This document shows, one piece after another, positions 58,107 to 64,000 of a stretch of 64,000 nt of DNA (position 1 is the stretch's first letter; each line of letters starts with the position of its first letter). Origin of the DNA: Madurella fahalii. Its lineage: Eukaryota; Ascomycota; Sordariomycetes; Sordariales. The notes below the pieces were generated by a model, which saw only the letters and a program-made list of their open reading frames with translations, ran no database searches and was not told the origin of the DNA. The stretch covers positions 2,480,001 to 2,544,000 of the forward strand of contig CM056878.1 of NCBI GenBank assembly GCA_029876055.1, given 5' to 3'. Position numbers and translations under genes: made by a program.

Positions 58107-60055
58107 CTACGCCCCGTTGTGTTCTTCCGCACTCAGGAAGGAATAGTATCGTCTCGCCCATGCGGGAATGGCTCGTAAAACTTCCTCCAAAACGGCCTTG
58201 TCCCTGTCCATTTCCTTCAAGGTACCGAGCTTCCCGTCATCAGCCAAGTCCCGCCCGTCCACCTTGTCAAGAAGCTTCTTCACCCTATCATAACTAGGAG
58301 GATGGAACTGGCGGTATTCCATTTTCAGCTGGTGGCGGATGGTGTTTGCTTTGGCCACTGTTTGGGCCAGTAGCACGGCCTGCACGCGACTGGCGGATTT
58401 GCCGAGAGTAAGACCATGACGGACAGCACAATATTCCTGTGACGTCTCGGTGGAGCCCGCTAGCCCTGCAGCTGGTGCCCTGGACTGCCCGGGGACGGCG
58501 GCGTGGGCGAGAAGAACGCGCCTTTTCGTTTCGGCCGAGACGCTCGCCTTGTCCAGAACCAAAGCTCGTTTGCGCACCTCTTGAGATGTAGCTTTCCCTT
58601 CTTTCCGGTAATCGATTAAACTTTGACCGGCCTTTGTCCGCTGCGCAATAATGTCTTCCAACAGCTTGAGCACGCCGCATACCCTTCCGCGGAACGTGGC
58701 GAAGGGCTCGGGTTGGATGTGCCTTGGCAAGGTACAGTTGCAGCGCTCTTCCCACAACGAGCCATTTCCGGAGGGCTTGTGGGGGCACGAAGCCAGGCTA
58801 TCCTTATTACCGGAACTGACGGAAGCCCACATCTTCCAGAACGGTAGCCATGGGTCTTTGTACCGACTGGCCGGATCGGCTCTGATGCGTTCCGCAAGCG
58901 AAAGGGCCGAGTCATGCTGGGTGGGCAAGTTCTTTGTCATGAGCTGGAGAAACTCATCGTTGGCGGCGTGTATATTGGTTAAATCCACACTAGAAGCGAG
59001 GCTATCAAGGTTAAAGCGCCATGTTTTATCCGCGTGGCCGAGAATCTCGACCACGACCGAGAGGTGTTGGACTGCGGCGCCAGACGGGGAGGAATCCAGG
59101 AGCGACCGAACGGGAGACGCTGCGAGTTCGCCAGCATAGCTAACAGCCTTGCTGGGCTCCAGGGGTTGGCGGAGACTACTAAGCTGAGATGACGGGGCAA
59201 ACGTGGGAGTCGCGTGGTTGTCCACTGCCGCACAACCGCCGAGGGCACGACTCCAGCCCCACCACTTCCCGAAGAACGCGATGCCGCTGAGCAACGAACT
59301 AACGACACGGTAGGTTCCGGTAATCGGGGCCGCCGCGTATCCCCAGCCAAAGTACGTGACGGCTGCTGCGAGTACGAAACACATACCGCCCACCAGGACG
59401 CCCGACAACAAAGGTGTTAACCCATAGGTAACAAGCAAACCAACCATCCGGCCATAGACCTTCACTGTACAGCTCAGAGCACGCATAGGCCAGCTCGTCA
59501 TAGTGCGTAGCGCTGCCATGGATGCTGGTTCGGGACCGGTTCCGTTGTATGTTGCCGTGTTAGTGGTAGTAGCGGACGAGACGGTGGTGGTGCTGTTGTT
59601 GGTGCTGGTGGTCGTGCGATTGTTGGATGAGTCGACAACGTTGTAGGTTATGCGATTCTTGTTCTGGATAGTGCGCTGGTCGTAGATGGCAATGGGCTGC
59701 AGCAGCGGCACGCGGAGCGTAGGGGTCTCCGCACCGGGTATGGCCCTTGGAGCAGACGTTAGAATCGGATCCAGGCAGGTGAGGGGAAAGGACGAGTAAA
59801 TAGTATGATAGCAACTTGGCACCGCGAGCCGTGAAGACATTGCGATGGTACATACAAGGCATTCTGTAGCTGCAGACAGGACGACTTTGTCATCTGAGCG
59901 CCGCCTACCACGTCCGAACATGGTGACCCCTCCGGGCGGGCCGCTCCCGGAGAGCCAACGGAGGATTGGCGGTTCGGAGTCGCATGCTGAGAGGGCGACT
60001 CTTCGCAACCGTCTTTCCGCGCTGTTGTCGGCCAAAGGGGGCTGGACTGGTCCAT
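58107..60055 (-). CDS. Unidentified membrane protein with Thr/Asn-rich region
   Basis: Not recognised. Spliced model: 60055-59856 and 59745-58107 (minus strand), 612 aa. The 110-nt intron has a GTATGT donor, CTAAC branch site and CAAG acceptor. Features in order: hydrophilic Ser/Pro-rich N-terminus; a Thr/Ser/Asn-rich, potentially N-glycosylated stretch (NNRTTTSTNNSTTTVSS); two hydrophobic segments (MVGLLVTYGLTPLLSGVLVG, MCFVLAAAVTYFGWGYAAA) with a third possible (VVSSLLSGIAFFGKWWG); then a long helical C-terminal half with a Cys-containing segment (ERCNCTLP) and many charged residues. A continuous alternative ORF without the intron is possible. A candidate upstream exon exists at 60259-60461. 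Lineage-specific by appearance. Confidence 0.62.
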
Positions 60056-60258
60056 GGCCAAGTTGGGTAGAATTCTGGCTGCCAGGGAGTTCTGATTTGC
60101 CGCGGTGTCTAGAGAAGGCGTGAAGGCGGTGACACAGTGACAGGCTGAAGGGAAGACGCGGCGCTGCAGGTAAGAGGAAATAACGGGTGAGAGATCCAGA
60201 AGAGAGAGAGAGAGAAAGAGAGAGAGAGAGGCCGGCATGAAAGGTTGAAAGGACTTAC

Positions 60259-60461
60259 CGGCAGTGCTTAATACTCAGGCGGCGTTTGCCCTCCGGCAGC
60301 AAAAAAGGGTGGGATTGCCTGGCGTCACCAGTGCTCTTTGTTCCCGATCCACCACAGTGCCGTGACAGAACCGGCCTCAACCGGTCCATCACTTCCAGGT
60401 CGTCCCAGGTCGTCACCGTGTCGTATGTAAAGGAGCTGGCAGAAGCCATCTGCTGCTTCAT
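60259..60461 (-). other. Possible 5' coding exon of the membrane-protein gene
   Basis: Minus-strand frame from ATG at 60461 reads FTYDTVTTWDDLEVMDRLRP... with balanced composition, ending in a GTAAGT donor at 60258. It could splice, in phase 2, to an acceptor near 60078 (GCCAG) and extend the 58107-60055 gene by about 75 residues. The intervening ~180 nt has a long CT run. It may instead be a separate short gene or untranslated. Confidence 0.35.
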
Positions 60462-60651
60462 CGCCTAATTTCCCCTTCTCCAAATCATAACCAGAGCCCG
60501 TTCCTGGACCTGACGCTCCCGTCTCCCTACCTTGAGCCGTCCTTGCGCCTTCTTCTACCGACCGAGTCAGTAATTGATCTGTCGCTCCATCCGCCTCTCC
60601 TCTATCACTATTTCCCGCCCGTCGTCGTCGTCGTCTCTCGCCAACCTAGCC

Positions 60652-61296
60652 ATGGCTGCAAACATTATCATGATGCTTGCCGGCGGTGTCATTGGCCTTG
60701 GCGGCGTGCTTCTGACCTCCTTCGGCCAACTTGCGAAGTTGGACGCCGCTCCGTCCGTTGGCAATCCGGCTGCCACCACCATGACGGACCCAGGCCCAAC
60801 CGCTACCTACCATGCTCCTTATGACCAGAAAGACCCACTGTTATCCGTTTGCATAACTGCCCAAACCATCCGACTGGCCAGCAGGACCGCGACTATGCCT
60901 TTGGACTTGTTGGCGGTGCTGAATTTGACGCCAGAGCAACTAGGCCGTCCGGAGGACTCAGCATACCCCGGCAGGCCAAGGTACCGCGAGGTGCGCCACA
61001 TCATTACCGATGCTTGGGAAAGCGTCGTTGATGGTGCGAGACAGAGCGGCTCCGATCAGTTCGGTGGTGAAGTGTGGGTGGATGCCGCCACGCTGGCCGC
61101 GGACGCTCTGCTTGACGACCGTTCCCGACAAGCTTACCTTACAGAGATTGTGCCCTCGCTGGAACAAGAGCACAAGAAAACGCATGGTAAACGCAGCGAG
61201 TATTGGGACAATGCCGGAAACCCGAGCAACGACGAAGTGCGCGCCCGTGTCTTTACGAAATATTGCCGCGAGATCTGGGCCAGCCTTGGCGCATGA
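60652..61296 (+). CDS. Hypothetical protein with N-terminal membrane anchor or signal peptide
   Basis: One exon, 214 aa. The first ~28 residues are hydrophobic (NIIMMLAGGVIGLGGVLLTS), either a signal peptide or an anchor. The rest is soluble and helical (PLDLLAVLNLTPEQLGRPED, YREVRHIITDAWESVVDGAR, VWVDAATLAADALLDDRSRQ), ending KYCREIWASLGA. I see no catalytic motif or cysteine pattern. It lies head-to-head with the preceding membrane-protein gene. Confidence 0.62.
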   Translation: MAANIIMMLAGGVIGLGGVLLTSFGQLAKLDAAPSVGNPAATTMTDPGPTATYHAPYDQKDPLLSVCITAQTIRLASRTATMPLDLLAVLNLTPEQLGRPEDSAYPGRPRYREVRHIITDAWESVVDGARQSGSDQFGGEVWVDAATLAADALLDDRSRQAYLTEIVPSLEQEHKKTHGKRSEYWDNAGNPSNDEVRARVFTKYCREIWASLGA

Positions 61297-61884
61297 ATGA
61301 GTTGACTGGCGCTGGCTTGTATGCTTACCCGGCGCTCTTTGAGAAGAAATAGGCTTGCACTTTCTATTTGGGGGGGGGGAAGGGGTTGCGGAGATTTGGT
61401 TTGTTGTTTATTAGATGTTTCCGCGAGAACGGACAATTCGCTCGTGTAATGCATGACTTTCCGTTACGGGCCTGCCGTTATTTCTTGCCTCTTTATTCCG
61501 TGCTCTCAGAGTGTTAGGAGAAGAATGAGTCTCCATACCCTCCCCTAATCCCCGGCACAGGTGAGGCACGAGCGCTCCTGGATCAGCTAGGGACGCCATT
61601 GGAATTCAGCCCGTCGGGATGGGCGACGACGATCATGCTCGCTCCCATCTGCAGCGTGTGATATGGAAACGGGGTGGAAACACGATATTTCCGTGATTGG
61701 TTCGCATTGCGATGGCAAACGCACAAGGCTGCTTAGCGCGCTTTGTTGATGGCGGCCCCCTTTTCCCCCTTCTTTGTCCGCCCGGATGTCCATACCAAAC
61801 ACTATCCCGTCACCTCGCAGACTCTCCCTCTGCCCTCCTGTCTTTTTCCTCGCGCATGAGATCAGTTCACGCACGACGGCCATA
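61297..61884. other. Intergenic region
   Basis: 0.59 kb; a G9 run lies at about 61371-61379. No gene seen. Confidence 0.4.
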
Positions 61885-64000
61885 ATGCCATCCTACCTCA
61901 ACTCCAAGCCTCCGGGCAGTCCGCAGCCCAGACCATCCAGCTCCAAGCTCCGCGCGGCGCACGCTGACAACTGCACGTCCGAGACAACTGAGAACGGTAC
62001 CGTGACTCTACTCTCCTAGAACTTAGTAGTCAATACTGCAGTGCACATCATCTAACCGCTTATCTGAAGCATCCTCTCGACCCCCTGCCGGTGAGCGCCC
62101 CATATACTAGCAGCACGCTCTGATATCAACCTATTCTGACCCAGTGTTTCAAAAGGACGTTCCGCTGGCTCTTGCTGCGCTCGGGCTCACCATGCCGAAC
62201 CCGACCATATTGACGTGTGGCGTGGAGTACTGGCACTGCTCCTCTCGTTGGTCGCTGGGATTTGGGTGGGACACCTCGTCTTGAGCAGCGAGGCCAACGT
62301 GGACGTTCCGGCCGACGAGACATGTGCTCCCTTCCAGCCTGTCCTCCGTCATGTCGCAGTGCCGCTCGACGCGCCTGACAGAATTATCAACATGACACGC
62401 CGCGTGGTGTCAGCAGTCAGCCACTTCCCATCGTATACCCTGAGCAATGAGACCAGCATCGACGAGGTCTATGACCGTATCATGAAGGATATGAAATTCC
62501 TGGTTCAAGCCATGATGTCGGAGCGGGCCAACTCTACGCTAGATTACGAATCGTTGGCGAAGGCGCGTCAACAAGGCCGTATCTTTGGCGACAGTCCGGC
62601 CGAGCATATGATACGTCTGTCATCTGAGGCTCACAATTATCTATTAACGACTGTAGAGCTATACTACTTAGTCCTGCACTCAGCCGTAAAGGGATGGCTA
62701 TTCCAAGCCCACCTTGACATGTACGCCGTCACGTCCAACCTCGGCCACTTCATAGGCTTTCCCAACCCGTACAACAGTCACAGTTTGTTCTTTGCGCCGC
62801 CCGCCGGCGCGCTGCCACCCGCTACTGGAATAGAGCCGGAACTCGCATCCCGAACTCTCAGCGACAACATCGGCGAGATGTGTTGGCCATACCTGGACGC
62901 TTCCGATATGGACCTTTCAATCTCGCTAACAGTCCCCCGCGTCGACCCGCTGGCCTTCCTGCTCCTCTCTCATCTGCTGCTCCCCACGGCGATGGGATTA
63001 TACATTCCCGAGATAGACCTAACCGTCCATTCGCCCTTCTTAGCGCTCGAGCGCGGGTTGGCGCAGGTCGACGATGGGCGGTTGAAAATAGACTTACGCA
63101 ACCAGATTTGCGCGCAACGCAACAAGCTCGAGCCGGAGAACATGACGCACATCGCCACGCTCCACAGGGAGTTCCTGCCCGCCGAAAAACCTATAGTTGC
63201 GCTCTTGCGCCATCTTCTGGCCGGCGATGACGTTATTCGCGAGGTGCTGGAGGTGGCGGCGACGCCCATGGCACCCGCGAACTCGTCCGCTCCGTACCAA
63301 CCCAAGCTGTCGTTGGAGGACGAGTACCACTGGGATCGCTGGCCCGGCATCCGCATTAAGAATCGGCCTGACCGGCCAGACGAGGAAGGCCTGGAGCTCT
63401 GCCGCACCGCCTCACGCCTCGCCGACGTCCACACTGCCATGCTGGACCGGCACGCCGGGTCGCTGCTCCAGGTCATCCGTCTATTGCACTCCCTTCGCAG
63501 CGAACAACAGGCGGTCAAAGACAGCCTAGCCGGCCTGCGGCAGGGTCGGGGATGGGTACAGGCACATCTTCGCTCCCACTTTCTGCCCAAGCAGCCCGGA
63601 CAAGGCGTCGATGTGGATATGGTGGCACTGAATGCTACCGTTTTCCACAGGCGGCTGAAAGACATAATAGACCTCCGCGACACCTTCGGCGCCGCGACCG
63701 ACGAGGTTGGGGATGCGAGACGGTGGCTGGAGGCCACGCGCGAACGGCAGGTTCAGGCCGCCAAAGACTATGCGGCGAAACTCTGGGAGCGTGACCGCCC
63801 TCGCCGCGAGGCCAGAGAGAGGGAACTGGCCAAGGAGTACGAAGAGCTCGCCAAGAAGCGCGCAAAGTCTGCCAACTCGTCGGACCCGTGGAGTAACGTG
63901 GATATCGAAAAGCTCAAGGTCTTGATGTTCAATGCGACCCGTTTCCAGAAAATCGATGAGCTCCTGTGGGGTTCTGCTAAGCGCGTCAATGACAGAAAGG
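61885..64000 (+). CDS. Large unidentified membrane-anchored protein, 3' end outside the window
   Basis: Not recognised; runs off the window in an open frame, so only the first ~659 residues are seen. Exon 1 is 61885-61996 (MPSYLNSKPPGSPQPRPSSS). The best fit for the next exons is 62070-62090 and 62156 onward, with CTAAC and CTGAC branch sites; this small-exon model is uncertain. From 62156 the frame is open for 1.8 kb. A single membrane segment (VWRGVLALLLSLVAGIWVGHLVL) follows a short hydrophilic N-terminus, predicting a type II topology. The extracytosolic part has several N-glycosylation sequons (NMT, NET, NST, NSS, NAT) and long helices rich in Glu/Arg/Ala (RRWLEATRERQVQAAKDYAA) that could form coiled coil. 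Third of three adjacent unknown membrane genes. Confidence 0.6.

Overview
This is a 64 kb piece of nuclear DNA from a filamentous ascomycete, most likely a Sordariomycete close to the Sordariales. Genes are compact and carry introns, mostly 50-110 nt, with GT/AG borders and CTRAC-type branch sites. Coding sequence is GC-rich with C/G-ending codons, and the proteins match single-copy filamentous-fungal housekeeping families. Exon models were built by eye from splice signals, frame continuity and family conservation. I found no tRNA, rRNA, CRISPR array or intact transposon.

The left part (1-27 kb) is dense with recognisable genes. They are a type II NADH dehydrogenase, Dml1/Misato, poly(A) polymerase, a DUF676-type hydrolase, the 3-hydroxyacyl-CoA dehydratase Phs1, a small unnamed protein, the cytosolic Phe-tRNA synthetase alpha subunit, the GTPase Arl1, ribosomal protein eL39, Skp1, the GPI mannosyltransferase Smp3, the complex IV assembly factor Pet100 and a mitochondrial TACO1/YebC-type translational activator. 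The last one has a one-base frameshift in this sequence.

The middle (27-42.5 kb) holds the very large HEAT-repeat protein Laa1/HEATR5, a DUF1640 mitochondrial coiled-coil protein and a fusion of an alpha/beta hydrolase with a Cys phosphatase resembling the metazoan capping-enzyme triphosphatase. A SnoaL-like protein and the vacuolar alkaline phosphatase follow.

From 42.5 to 50 kb the DNA is gene-poor. It holds two small unnamed genes, one of them cysteine-rich, a coding remnant, a degenerate ~36-bp tandem repeat, an AT-rich patch and one locus that looks broken at a run of nine G.

The right part (50-64 kb) resumes with an F-box protein, the checkpoint clamp subunit Rad9, an RCC1-like Ats1/Kti13 protein and prephenate dehydrogenase. 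It ends in three adjacent genes for unidentified membrane-anchored proteins, the last running off the window.

Neighbouring genes do not form pathway operons. Several products act in mitochondria (NADH dehydrogenase, Pet100, TACO1-like, DUF1640), but they are separated by unrelated genes.
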